Assembly: GCA_003990745.1 (NCBI GenBank)
Contig: RBNI01003903.1
Location: 1-14,993 of the forward strand
Length of the DNA stretch: 14,993 bases
Direction: 5' to 3'
Origin: Jimgerdemannia flammicorona
Taxonomy: Eukaryota > Mucoromycota > Endogonomycetes > Endogonales > Endogonaceae
This document shows positions 1 through 8,412 of the stretch, piece by piece. The position numbers and the translations under genes are program-made. Under the pieces are notes generated by a model. The model made no database searches and had not been told where the DNA came from. It saw only the letters and a list, made by a program, of their open reading frames with translations. Position 1 is the stretch's first letter, and the number at the start of each line of letters is the position of its first letter.

Positions 1-18
1 AAAAAAAAAAAAAAAAAA
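1..18. repeat. A18 homopolymer at window edge
   Basis: The window opens with 18 consecutive A residues. The frame of the following gene stays open back through this tract, so it does not mark a gene boundary. Nothing else can be said because the left flank is not visible. Confidence 0.9.
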
Positions 19-56
19 CTCGTTTCACAGGTACTTGGAAACAAACCAAACTCCAA

Positions 57-723
57 ATGGACCATCGCCGTAATGTGGTCCTGACCTTCTTCCGGGCCTC
101 GGCGGACCACCTCGACTTCCGCCTCCTCCTCTCCTCCAAGTACAACCACACCCTGCATGATTACAAGTTCGACGAGTACCTGCGCGACGTCCAGCGCGAC
201 CTGCCGCCTGACCAGCGTAGGCACATCAGGTTTGGGCCCACCCCGGAGCTCAAGGTCAATTGCGTAAGATATAAGATGAAGAGCAGATTTAGGTATGTTT
301 TGCGTGCTAAAAAGATAAGGGGGTGCGCAACTCCTTGTTGGAGGGGTTGGTTTTCATTGTTGAGCTTTGTACACCTTCTCCCCACCCTTGGGTAGATTTC
401 CGGCTTACCACACGTGACCAAATTCCAGAAACGATCGTTTCAAAGTCGTCGTCACGACGGTCGAACAGGGCCAGTTGGGTGGCCGCCCCGGACGCACACT
501 CGAGATTTCGATTGCGCACCAAGCCTGGCGACGACTCAAGTTTCTGACGCGTGAGCTGGAGCCGCACGTGTTCGACGGCTCGTACGGATTCCGCGGCACC
601 ACGCGCGCCGTCGCCAAGGCCGCCCAGGAGGCCGTCGAGGCCGTGCAGGAGACGCTCGAGTTCGCCAGGAGACTGTGCAGGGTACTGGGCGAGAGGAGGC
701 TGTGTATGAGCGAGGAGTACTAG
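57..723 (+). CDS. Hypothetical protein, two exons, possibly 5'-partial
   Basis: I do not recognise the family. The proposed model is exon 1 at 57-292 and exon 2 at 429-723, joined by an intron with a strong GTATGT donor and a TTCCAG acceptor; the phases match exactly (an AGA codon is split) and give about 176 residues. The ATG at 57 has a good context (CAAATGG), but the frame is open upstream to the window edge with no stop, so the true start may lie outside. Exon 1 (MDHRRNVVLTFF...) is Arg/Asp/Leu-rich. Exon 2 begins with a beta-strand-like stretch (FKVVVTTVEQG) and ends in an Ala/Glu-rich amphipathic helix (AVAKAAQEAVEAVQETL) before TAG. There is no signal peptide or membrane segment. GC-rich third positions in most of both exons support coding. 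Alternative donors at 255 (GTCAAT) or 264 (GTAAGA), with acceptors at 468 or 474, would give a shorter product. It is probably a small cytosolic or nuclear protein; its function is unknown. Confidence 0.55.
293..428 (+). other. Predicted intron of the first gene
   Basis: The intron is 136 bases, starting GTATGT and ending TTCCAG, with branch-like CTTAC and GTGAC sequences about 10-25 bases before the acceptor. Splicing it restores one frame across two GC-rich blocks, while reading through meets stop codons. It contains a CACGTG hexamer at about 410-416, probably by chance. Confidence 0.55.
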
Positions 724-1220
724 CTGAGTTTGGGTGGTTGTGGACGAAAATACCTGTTGGTTTATTTTTAGCTTGTGACGCGTCAAACGGTCGTTCTTCA
801 CACGCGATTGGGTTGTGTTGGACAAAGTGCTGTGGTAGTGAGTACAAACATTCATACACAATCATTTCGTAAACCATGGTCTGCAGCAGTGTGGATCGAG
901 ATATATACAAATAAGGGCTATCTACGCTCATTTCCGTGAAGCGATTAACGGTAGCAAAGAAAAATAGATCTGTGTATCAATAGTCAAATCAACCCCTCCG
1001 ATGACTCACGGCGCCAACGTTATATGAGGCGGAGTTTATTAAAAAAGTACTTTATGGATTGGTACCTTTTTGAAAAATTTCATCTCATATAACTATTCGC
1101 AAGTCCTTGGCCAGTTGACCCTGTATGGCTAAATTTCTTCCCCAAAACGGGAGATCGGCTAGCCATTACCATTACATGATAACAGAAGTGCTTCGCGGAG
1201 GAGGGGTGGTGCCGGATTTC
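724..1220. other. Intergenic region between the first gene and the membrane-protein gene
   Basis: No supported gene was found. The first part is presumably the 3' UTR of the upstream gene and the last part the promoter of the downstream gene. A TGACTCA heptamer, the fungal Gcn4/CPC1-type bZIP consensus, is at 1002-1008 on the plus strand; one copy is weak evidence. AT-rich stretches are at about 1030-1090. Confidence 0.5.
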
Positions 1221-1370
1221 AACTCTTTTGCGCTACCCCAACTCTTCTGCGCTGGATACAACCACCCCAACTCTTCTGCGCTGGATACAACCACCCCAAC
1301 TCTTCTGCGCTGGATACAACCACCTCAACTCTTCTGCGCTGGATACAACAACCCCAACTATACTTTCGCG
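1221..1370 (+). repeat. 29-bp minisatellite just upstream of a start codon
   Basis: The core AACTCTTCTGCGCTGG starts at 1240, 1269, 1298 and 1327, a strict 29-bp period. Each unit continues with ATACAACCACCCC-like sequence. A degenerate copy at 1221 is 10 bp short of phase, and a diverged one at 1356 (AACTATACTTTCGCG) keeps phase. The array ends about 10 bases before the ATG at 1379, so it lies in the 5' UTR or core promoter of the membrane-protein gene. A 29-bp period cannot keep a reading frame, so this is not coding. Confidence 0.92.
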
Positions 1371-1378
1371 AGTTGAAC

Positions 1379-2542
1379 ATGCCATCCATATCCAAGTTTA
1401 CTGAATACACCGACGAGACCATCGATGATCTGCACGAACACGTCATCCTCATAGACGGGTACGAGCACGATGGCTCCTACGTGCCCGCCAAGTCTACTCT
1501 ACCACCAACACAACCACCACTAGAACAAACGCCCGCACTCACACCCACACCCACACCCGCATCCACCGCCCACCCCCTACCTCTCCAATCCCTCGCTTAC
1601 CTTGCCCTACACTTCCTCGCCACCACAACCCTCTTCCTCTACCCCCCTCTTTCCACCTCCTTCACTCCCCTCTGTCTCCCACTACTGTACTTCCTCTCCT
1701 ACCTCCTCCTCACCTTCTTCCCCCGACTTACAACCGACCACCCGTCCGCACGTCGTCCTTCCGTCCTCTACCTCCTCGCCTACGTAACCCTCGACCGCCT
1801 CTTCCGTAAAAACCCCGATCCGCACACCCAAACCCCTTTCCTCCCAACCGACACAACCATCCAGGCCAACCAGGCCTTCGGGGGCGCCTGTACTACACTG
1901 ATTCTTATCTGGCTTGCCTTCCTCCTCCAACCCAAAAAATACACGTGGCCGTTCTCGGCTCGCACCTCGGAGGCTTGCGGCGTGTGGCTCGCCGTCGTCG
2001 CCATCATAGCCGGCTGGAGCGCCGGATTCGCCAACCCCATCGCCGTCCTCATAACTTACAGCGGGGGCACGCTCGTGTCCACACTCGTGCGATCCTTCCT
2101 CGCGGCAGCGAAGGATCTCCTCGTCGTGCACATCTTCCAATCCACAGGCTGCTCAACGCCTGTCCTATTGCGCGACGTCTCCCTCGCCATGGCCGCCGCT
2201 CATGCTGTGGAGGCACTCGTCCTCGAAAACACCGCCATCGCATCGTTGTGGTTCCTTCCCGGCAGCATCGTCTTCCACATGCTCCAGGCCACCATGTGGT
2301 CCGTCCTCCGTGCCTTGATCGTACCCTTCACCGCCATCGGCGTGCTGCGCTGTACCTCCGTTGTCGGCGCACAGGTCGCGTGGCAGTTTGAGGGCGCCGT
2401 CCTTATGCTTGCGACCATGGGTGCCCGGAATACCATCAGGCAGGCGCTTGGAACAGTCGCTGTCCTCATGGGAGTCGTCGTGTATTCGGTTAGCGCCGGA
2501 ATGCAGAGTTGGATCGACGTGATCGACATGATTGACATGTGA
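1379..2542 (+). CDS. Multi-pass membrane protein of unknown function
   Basis: This is an intronless frame of 387 residues from the ATG at 1379 (MPSISKFTEYTDE...) to TGA. An in-frame TTG six bases upstream is not a plausible fungal start. Residues 1-65 are hydrophilic and end in a Thr/Pro low-complexity stretch (TPALTPTPTPAST). From about residue 66 there are roughly eight to ten hydrophobic segments, including about 68-88, 96-115, 168-184, 202-218, 222-238, 260-284, 304-322 and 355-372, typical of an integral membrane protein. There is no cleavable signal peptide. A loop at about 141-166 is polar and Pro-rich. The C-terminus is short (SWIDVIDMIDM). No catalytic or transport motif is recognisable, so no substrate is proposed. 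The coding strand at about 1560-1800 is extremely pyrimidine-rich. The gene sits directly behind a minisatellite. I am confident that it is a real coding region but not of its function. Confidence 0.82.
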   Translation: MPSISKFTEYTDETIDDLHEHVILIDGYEHDGSYVPAKSTLPPTQPPLEQTPALTPTPTPASTAHPLPLQSLAYLALHFLATTTLFLYPPLSTSFTPLCLPLLYFLSYLLLTFFPRLTTDHPSARRPSVLYLLAYVTLDRLFRKNPDPHTQTPFLPTDTTIQANQAFGGACTTLILIWLAFLLQPKKYTWPFSARTSEACGVWLAVVAIIAGWSAGFANPIAVLITYSGGTLVSTLVRSFLAAAKDLLVVHIFQSTGCSTPVLLRDVSLAMAAAHAVEALVLENTAIASLWFLPGSIVFHMLQATMWSVLRALIVPFTAIGVLRCTSVVGAQVAWQFEGAVLMLATMGARNTIRQALGTVAVLMGVVVYSVSAGMQSWIDVIDMIDM

Positions 2543-2769
2543 GCGGCCGGTGGGACTTGTATATAGTGGCGCTGGCGTTCTAGTAATAAGACACTGCGTG
2601 TTTTCTCCCCTTCTGTGATTTTTTTTTTTGTTCTTTTTTATGTAAATCTCTTGTTACGTAGGCATGCTTCGTTAGTATAACGAAACCGACAACAGAAAAA
2701 AGGAAGAAAATGGAATGAATATATATAATATGCTGTATAGATACTCGGTATATTACCCCAGTGTTCACA
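2543..2769. other. 3' flank between converging units
   Basis: This is an AT-rich spacer containing a T9 run at about 2620-2628 and short TA-rich stretches at about 2715-2755. It is presumably the 3' UTR and terminator region of the membrane-protein gene. No gene is supported. Confidence 0.5.
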
Positions 2770-2941
2770 TCAGATAAGCAGCTTTGCGACTTCGCTGTGC
2801 CCTTCCTTCGCAGCTATGTGCAGTGACGTCCCATTGATATTGCGCCCAGCGTTCACCTCAGCGCCGTTGACCAGAAGCTTGTTCATAAGCAGCTGTGACC
2901 TCGACATGCCCTTCCTTCGCGGTTATGTGCAATGGTGTCTC
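2770..2941 (-). pseudogene. Ankyrin-repeat fragment with a 2-bp frameshift
   Basis: The minus strand encodes two ankyrin repeats. The first (about 2941-2897) reads ETPLHITAKEGHVEV. The second, after LVNGAEVNAGRN, reads GTSLHIAAKEGHSEVAKLLI and ends at TGA (2772-2770). TPLHxAAKxGHxEVxxLLL is the canonical ankyrin helix pair, used for protein binding. The two repeats are in different frames: aligning GTCGCAAAGCTGCTTAT (repeat 2) with GTCACAGCTGCTTAT (repeat 1) shows that two A residues are missing in repeat 1, which also explains the 109-bp rather than 111-bp repeat spacing. An upstream in-frame TGA and the lack of further repeats mark it as a relic of a larger ankyrin gene. It abuts the end of the fasciclin relic. 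Confidence 0.82.
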
Positions 2942-2961
2942 ATGCAAATCGTGTCAGGTGT

Positions 2962-3881
2962 GACAAACTGGCCGACGTCCAGGCCGATGAGATACTTGCG
3001 GGTGGTGATGTACAGGTCAGGCGGGATGAAGACGGTGGAGATGGAGTGTAGAAGGCCGTTAGAGGCGAGGATATCGCGCGACTTGACCGGACCATTGTCG
3101 ATCTCGATGTCGCTGTCGTTCAGCTTGAACCGGATAGGGTTGCCTTGGAGGACGGGGTCTTGAGAGGGAGGGAGAGGGAAAGGGGGACGGAGAGGGGTGA
3201 TACGTGTGGACAAGCGCGGTGCGTGCACGAGGTAGATGCTTTAAATCCGCCCTCTCATTTAACAGAATGCGGAGAAAGTGCAAGGATACACTTCCTTCCC
3301 GAAAAAATGATAGTTACATCTCCCGCTCCGAATCTCGAGCGAAAAAGAGGCCTTCATATACGCGTCGCTTGACCAAAATTTGCGCGTCCTCGCTTCCCAG
3401 CCTATGCTTCACATTTCGAGGGGGGTAAAGCAACCGAAGACGTTGGATTCGGGAGCAAAGATCGTGTAGGGTTTAGGTTGGGAGAAGAAATAATGCAGGC
3501 CAGAGGCCTCAAGCAATTCGGAGAAGGTGGTGAGGGTGGGGAGGGCAGCGGCGGCGTCGGTTAGGGGGAGTTAAGAGTTGCAGTCAATAAAAAAAATTGG
3601 AAGGTTGGGTAAGATTCAGACACCTTCATCTGTACGACGGGAACGCCCCCAACAACACCAGCTTCCAGCCCTCTCGACCTTGACGTGCTGTCCAATGTGA
3701 CCCCTCTCGCCAAAATATCCCGGTTTGATAAGGTCGGTTTCCAAAACCAGACCGTTCGTGAGGCCGTTGCCCTTGACAGGAGGTGGTAGAGCAGAGTTTC
3801 AAGAGTGAATTGGTCTAGAAGGCATTGTTGGTGGGTGGCCAAAAACGATTGAGAGGGTACGTGATATACTTCTGCAGTCAC
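2962..3881 (-). pseudogene. Decayed two-domain fasciclin (FAS1) protein gene
   Basis: FAS1 domains mediate adhesion in secreted or cell-surface proteins. On the minus strand, domain 1 starts at 3881 (LLDQFTLETLLYHLL) and shifts frame near 3775 into NGLTNGLVLETDLIKPGY. Domain 2 begins at about 3570: FSELLEASGLHYFF then YTIFAPESNVFG, the FAS1 H1 box. It shifts frame near 3412 to ILVKRRVYEGLFFARD, meets TAA at about 3314, and resumes from 3165 as DPVLQGNPIRFKLND, SRDILASNGLLHSI, then TVFIPP, the FAS1 H2 region, ending at FV (about 2962). The break near 3563 is explained by one lost C in a C-run. The stretch between about 3288 and 3159 could be an intron (GTGTAT...TCAAG restores phase), but at least three other frameshifts and a stop remain. 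No N-terminal signal peptide is visible; homology stops near an A17C6 tract (3895-3917). It is probably a non-functional relic. Confidence 0.78.
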
Positions 3882-3894
3882 TCACAGCCACTGG

Positions 3895-3917
3895 AAAAAA
3901 AAAAAAAAAAACCCCCC
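3895..3917 (+). repeat. A17C6 homopolymer pair
   Basis: There are 17 A residues followed by 6 C residues, placed exactly where the fasciclin-related reading ends. On the minus strand it reads GGGGGG then T17 then CCAG. It could be a slippage-prone relic of an intron end or an insertion or deletion junction. Confidence 0.85.
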
Positions 3918-4066
3918 TGCTGCGGCATACGCCTCTACTACACCAGCCTATATCGTGTATATAGCAAATACAAAATCCTTGTCGTTTCAGGTGAAATTTG
4001 ACTCAATATTTTATCAGATACATTTGTAGCTTAAATTTGTCAGTGAAAGCAAAACAATAATAAAAT

Positions 4067-5833
4067 TTAATTCGTCTTGATTTTCCTCGAATCAACCAAT
4101 CTCTGGATAACCTTGCGAAGACCATACGCTACGGACCTAACCATCAAAGTAACAACCTTCCACACTGCCCACAACCCCGCAACCTTTACTAAAAACTCAA
4201 TCCATTTTACATACTCGGGATCCTCAATCACCTTCACGGTAGTCACCTCTGCATCCTCAACCCCGTACACATCCTCCAACTCTAAATCTTCCAACACTTC
4301 CCTCAAGATCTGTGCCCCCCTCCTCGCCCCGCCCGCCCGTCGCATCTTATCTCCCCAGAACGCCGCACGCAGGCCGAACGATTTCTCCAGCAGCAGCCGC
4401 CTAATAAATTGCTTCACCTCCTCTCGCTCAAAATGTCGCCCGTCTCGAACGGCAAGCCCAACCCCGGCGTCCACTGCGCGTTCCGCCACGTCGTAGCAAT
4501 CGGACCAGTACGGTAGAATCAGCTGGGGAGTGCCGTAGTACACCGCCTCGTTGAATGAGTTTGCGCCGCCGTGGTTGATATTCACCGTTACGAGTGGGTG
4601 TGCGAGCGCGAGGAGAATGTCCGGGATCCACGAGACCACACGTACGGTCGAGGACGCTATCAACTCCGAGGGGATGAGCGCAAGAAGTTCGTCGTGTTGG
4701 TCACGTGGCAGCTTCCATAACACACGGACCTTTTGCTCCGTGACAGTCTCCACCAACGCCGAGGCGAGGTTCGCGAGCTGAACTGGAGGAATGCGTGCGG
4801 CGGACCCGAGCGAAATGAGGATAACGCGTTGGTCGGCCGAGTTTATCCATTCTATGATCGTGTCTGACGTTTTGTCCTTGTCGTTCCCGCGGGGCGAAAT
4901 AATGGCGCCGACCAGGTGCAGATTGGGTCCGTGCATAAAGGGGTACTCGATCCCCCAGACGCAGGTGGAGATGATGGCGCGTGCGCGCCCCAATATCTTG
5001 GACCCAATATCAAATTCTCCCGTCAGGGCGAGCTTGTCCTTCCCTAGGCCGTCGAAGAGCACCGATTTGATTACAAATAGAGGGGCAACGTACTTCCGTT
5101 TGAAGGCTTGGAGGAGATCAAAGAAGTGGAAATGTCGGGGAGAGTTTCCCGTGCCAGATGCCACAAGGATTGTCGGGTTTGTTGCGCTGTACCAGATGTC
5201 AGGGAAGATAGGCATGATAATTGCGACAGCTAAAAAAGGGGGGATTCGGATGTCATTGTTGAAGTGTCATAGATTAATTAGTTGTCATTGCCAATAGAGA
5301 ATATATTCTGGCCAGGGTCCCCTCCTCCGAAACTCACGTAAATTGTTATTATTCGCTACATCATACGCGATCCACATCGCCGAATCCACAACCATTAACC
5401 TCGGCCTCCTCTCTTCCACGGCCTTTACGAGCCCTCCATGCAGATTCAGGTAAAACCTAGGTTCAAATATGAGCGCTAGTACATCAATCAGAGCGCTTAT
5501 CGTCCCCGGGCCGCCGTTATACATATCCTTCAAGCGCGCCTGGTCGTTGAGGTCGATGCTGCTGCTCTCGTTGCCGAGGCTCACGAACCACATCCCAGCA
5601 CGTTCAACCTCCGCGCGTCGCTCCTCCGTCGTCGCGAACCAGATTGGATAAGGCGGCGCCGTATTTGAGAGTTCTTGAGCGACGCTAAAGATTGCGTTGA
5701 ATTCGCCGGGGTGCGCCCAGGTTGCGAAGAGGATGGGCGCCGGAGAGACATCCACTGTGGCCTGCGTTGAGTGGGCCTCGGGCGTGAGCGTGAGACAGGA
5801 GAGGAGGCCGAGGAGGACGAGAGTCAGTCGCAT
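4067..5833 (-). CDS. UDP-glycosyltransferase (GT1), ER/secretory membrane type
   Basis: This gene encodes a family-1 glycosyltransferase that would transfer a sugar from a UDP-sugar to a small acceptor, probably a lipid, sterol or secondary metabolite. Exon 1 is 5833-5338 and exon 2 is 5229-4067, separated by a 108-bp intron (GTGAGT...TTTTTTAG) in correct phase, giving 552 residues. Residues 1-22 are a signal peptide (MRLTLVLLGLLSCLTLT). His41 (TWAHPGEFN) fits the catalytic-base position, and Asp150 (VVDSAMW) fits the usual acceptor-domain Asp. ISLGS at about 304-308 opens the C-terminal lobe. The donor-binding motif runs from Trp366 (SWIPD) through His376, HGG (385-387), Ser390, Glu393 and Pro400 to Asp409. 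A hydrophobic anchor is at about 510-531, followed by a basic tail ending KIKTN, a KxKxx ER-retrieval signal. The catalytic part would face the ER lumen. The intron and the intact motifs indicate a functional gene; the acceptor is unknown. Confidence 0.93.
5230..5337 (-). other. Intron of the glycosyltransferase gene
   Basis: The intron is 108 bases on the minus strand, with donor GTGAGT, a T-rich acceptor TTTTTTAG, and branch-like CTAAT and CTATGAC sequences upstream of the acceptor. Splicing joins NNNNL to PVAIIMPIF in frame, matching the D...vA...iP pattern of glycosyltransferase acceptor domains. Confidence 0.88.
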
Positions 5834-6063
5834 TATGGGAGTTGGGGTTTGGGTGGGCGAGTACGAGAGGCGAGAGATTATATTGTTTAAATATTGGATT
5901 CCGCAATGACCGATACTTGCTTCAGTAATACGTATTGTCCCTGAGACGCGGTAAATAGATAATTTAGGGTGAAATCCGATATCTCTTAGACCATCAACAC
6001 AGTAACCTTAATGTTGAAAAGAAATCCGCTCCTCGGTTGGCATTTCCGAATTTGTGGAGATCT

Positions 6064-6126
6064 GCATTCCTTTGTGCCGCACATTTCTTTGTACCTTTTT
6101 TTTTTTTACATTTCTTTGTACCTTTC
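6064..6126. repeat. Short direct repeats around a poly-T run
   Basis: ACATTTCTTTGTACCTTT occurs at 6081 and again at 6108, flanking a T13 run, with a more diverged copy (GCATTCCTTTGTGCC) at 6064. They look like replication-slippage repeats close to the transposon boundary. Confidence 0.8.
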
Positions 6127-6189
6127 TGTGATAAATTACATCCCAACGTCACAATGATGATATCACCAAAAAGTTATACACTAAAAGAA

Positions 6190-6205
6190 TCAATGACGTC
6201 ATTGA
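6190..6205. promoter_or_regulatory. 16-bp perfect palindrome with a TGACGTCA core
   Basis: TCAATGACGTCATTGA is a perfect 16-bp palindrome centred on TGACGTCA, the CRE consensus bound by ATF/CREB-type bZIP factors in fungi. It lies about 357 bp upstream of the glycosyltransferase start and just outside the first LTR-like copy. It could serve the gene, serve the element, or be chance; binding is inferred from the motif only. Confidence 0.4.
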
Positions 6206-6224
6206 GATCATTCTAATTTCAGCC

Positions 6225-6840
6225 TATGATATTGTCAGTATCACAGTGGCACACTAGTCTCAGCACTAGTTTAGTTGACTCATTGATATTACTATGATTT
6301 TGATCTAAAATAGCTCAGTGATATTAATAATATTATATATTATAACTTATAATAATTTCTTAGTTATAGCTTATTTTCACATCTTTTCTCTAATCTTTTC
6401 TTAATACTAGTATCTTATTTTAGCTAGTTATAAAACTCGTTAGAATATTATAGAACTTCATTAGTTATCTTTTATCAAGACTACTTTTTTGGTATTTTTT
6501 TTTATTTTTAAGATTCTTCTGAATTTTTCTCAGATATTATATAAATATCTTCTCTATTTACTTAAATAAAGCTTAGAATATTTTCTCTTAAAAATCTTTT
6601 AAGAATACTTAAATATTTAGTATCTCTTTAAGCTACTTTAAGTTTACTAAAATCTTCTAGATTTAGCTACTTCTTCTTATAAAAACTAAAACTATTATAC
6701 TTAATAATAATAATAAAGTTATATCTTATCTTATTAAAAAATCTTATATAAATTTAAAAACTAGTTATAACTAGTTATATAAACTTAAATAATTATTAAT
6801 AAAGAAGAACTAGCTCAACTAAGTTATACTATAGTTGAAG
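6225..6840 (+). repeat. LTR-like copy A, heavily AT-converted
   Basis: This matches copy B about 610 bp downstream. The clearest alignment is 6389-6800 against 7003-7395, for example TATCTTATTTTAGCTAGTTAT against TATCTTATCTTAGCTAGTCAT. Almost all differences are C in B to T in A, or G in B to A in A. Weaker similarity to the start of copy B (TCACAGT...TAGTCT) suggests that the unit begins near 6225. Very few C or G residues remain. The ends are uncertain. Confidence 0.72.
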
Positions 6841-6849
6841 ATATAGTAT

Positions 6850-7389
6850 AACAATTTCACAGTCATATTTAGTCTTAGTATATTTTTGTATCTTTTAGTT
6901 AGTCTTTTCTCATCATTTCTTAAATATTTTACTATGTTTTGCCACCTTTTACTTGCTTAGAAATCTTCTCTTAGTGTCCAGACATCACTAAAATATTCTT
7001 GTCTTTTCTTAGCACTAAGTATCTTATCTTAGCTAGTCATAGAACCTTTTGGAACATTGTAGAACAGTATTAGTCAGCTTTGCTGAGAATCTATTTCTTG
7101 GCATTTCTCTTTCTTTCCAGATCTTTCTTTCAGATTATATATAAATATCCTTATTCTCTACCTGAATAAAGCTCAGAATATTTTCTCCCAGAAATCCTTC
7201 AAGAATACTTGAACCTTTAAGTATCTCTTTGAGCTACTTTAAACCAACTAGAACTTCCAGATTAAGCCACTTTCTCTTAAAAAAACTAGAACCATTATAC
7301 TTGGTAGCAATAGTATCATTATACCTTACCTTATTAAGAAATCTCATACAAATTCGGAAACCAGCCACAACCAGTCACACAAACCTAAA
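6850..7389 (+). repeat. LTR/leader copy B, moderately RIP-mutated
   Basis: This is the second copy of the LTR-like unit, immediately upstream of gag. It retains many C residues that are T in copy A (for example CAGCCACAACCAGTCACAC). No clear TG...CA ends or tRNA primer-binding site could be fixed. The unit runs almost to the gag ATG at 7390, so it may include leader sequence as well as the 5' LTR. Confidence 0.7.
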
Positions 7390-8300
7390 ATGAGCTATAA
7401 AGAGTTAGTCTACTAGCCAGACCCCTCTGTTACAGAAGAAGTAGAAGGACTATAAGTTGGTATAAAGGAAATGATCACTGCTATAGTCTACTAAATCTAA
7501 GAACTTCAAGTACAACTAGAATAGTAGAAAACAAGAACTATAAGTATATTATATCTTACTATAGCACTAGTCAATTTCAAGCCACTCAAGCCAGATACCT
7601 TCAATAGTCATTGAGGAGGACTATCTATAGATACATGGACCTTCTAGTTAGACTAATACTTCAAGCTCACAAGAATGAAAGAAAACATGCAAGTTAAATT
7701 TGCCACCACACTTCTTTAAGGAAATGCAACTATCTGGTAGCACAATCATATTATGATTATATCTATATACTTATATATATGAATCTGAGACTGAAAAGCT
7801 TTCAAGAGAGCTCTTTACAGGTAGTTCAAGCCTGTCAATGCTACCAAGCTAGCCAGAGACAAGCTAGCAAACATCAAGCAACTCAAGTCTGTGCAAAGCT
7901 ACAATGTACAATTCTTATCAATCCTACTTGAGCTATCAGCAATATCTGAGAACAAAAAGATAGACCACTATATCTAAGGTCTGAAGAAAAATACATGAGT
8001 CAAGGTTAAGCTAGAAGAGCCCAAAACCTTGATGAAGCCATAAGAATTGCTAATAGGTTTGATGTTATTACATTTAGTAACTGCTTTGAATTAGAATACT
8101 ATAAGAAGAACCACTTTGAGAACTGCCACAGAAACCAACCAAGGACAGTTAGCCCAGTACTAATAGATTTGAATACTATGAACAAACACTAAGCTTATCT
8201 CTAAAGAAAAGGACTGCCTGAAGAAATCTGAAGCCTATTTCTTCTATTATCAAACAGGACACATTGCAACTAAATGTCCTAAGAAGACTAGTCAACCCTC
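7390..8300 (+). pseudogene. Gag-like capsid/nucleocapsid region of the Gypsy element
   Basis: The ATG at 7390 (MSYKELVY) opens a frame that continues, apart from stop codons, into the dUTPase and protease. The middle (about 7615-7990) resembles the retrotransposon gag family: GGLSIDTWTF, then KFATTLL...GNATIW, then LARDKLANIKQLKSVQSYN. The nucleocapsid zinc knuckle at 8236-8277 should be C-x2-C-x4-H-x4-C. Here the first two cysteines are both Tyr (TAT at 8236 and 8248, from TGT by G-to-A), while His (8260) and the last Cys (8275) remain. These changes plus many nonsense codons abolish function. Intact Gag would have formed the virus-like particle and bound the RNA. Confidence 0.85.
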
Positions 8301-8412
8301 AAGACCAGTTACCATATTGTCCAAAGATATACTCAACCCCACTATCAGTTAATCTGAGCTCAAGATCAAGAAGCTTTACTCAAAGGCCCAGGTCTCTTAA
8401 TATCAAATAGAA

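Larger units (their letters stand above)
5834..6217. promoter_or_regulatory. Glycosyltransferase upstream region and repeat-block boundary
   Basis: This holds the 5' flank of the minus-strand glycosyltransferase. A CCAAT pentamer (minus strand; ATTGG at about 5895-5899 on plus) is about 60 bases before the ATG, with an AT-rich stretch beside it. From about 6060 the sequence becomes repeat-like and then grades into the AT-rich transposon block. No gene is supported. Confidence 0.4.

Noticed and set aside
307..861. 184-codon minus-strand open frame over the first gene
   Set aside because: It is antisense to GC-rich plus-strand exons, crosses the predicted intron, has no recognisable domain and atypical composition. 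The spliced plus-strand model explains the region better.
1221..1370. 29-bp repeats as a possible CRISPR array
   Set aside because: The units are directly adjacent with no unique spacers, and the context is eukaryotic.
1125..1376. 83-codon plus-strand frame covering the minisatellite
   Set aside because: The peptide is just the 29-bp repeat read in rotating frames (SSALDTTTP-like), with no independent coding evidence.
1682..2391. Overlapping frames of 90-152 codons inside the membrane-protein gene
   Set aside because: They are shadows of the pyrimidine-rich coding strand; the 387-residue hydrophobic frame is the only one with sensible protein features.
4077..4496. 139-codon plus-strand frame opposite the glycosyltransferase
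   Set aside because: It is antisense to well-conserved GT1 sequence and is Ser/Thr-rich low complexity.
1..5900. A biosynthetic or defence gene cluster around the glycosyltransferase
   Set aside because: No backbone synthase, tailoring enzyme, regulator or defence domain is present; the neighbouring genes are unrelated or dead.
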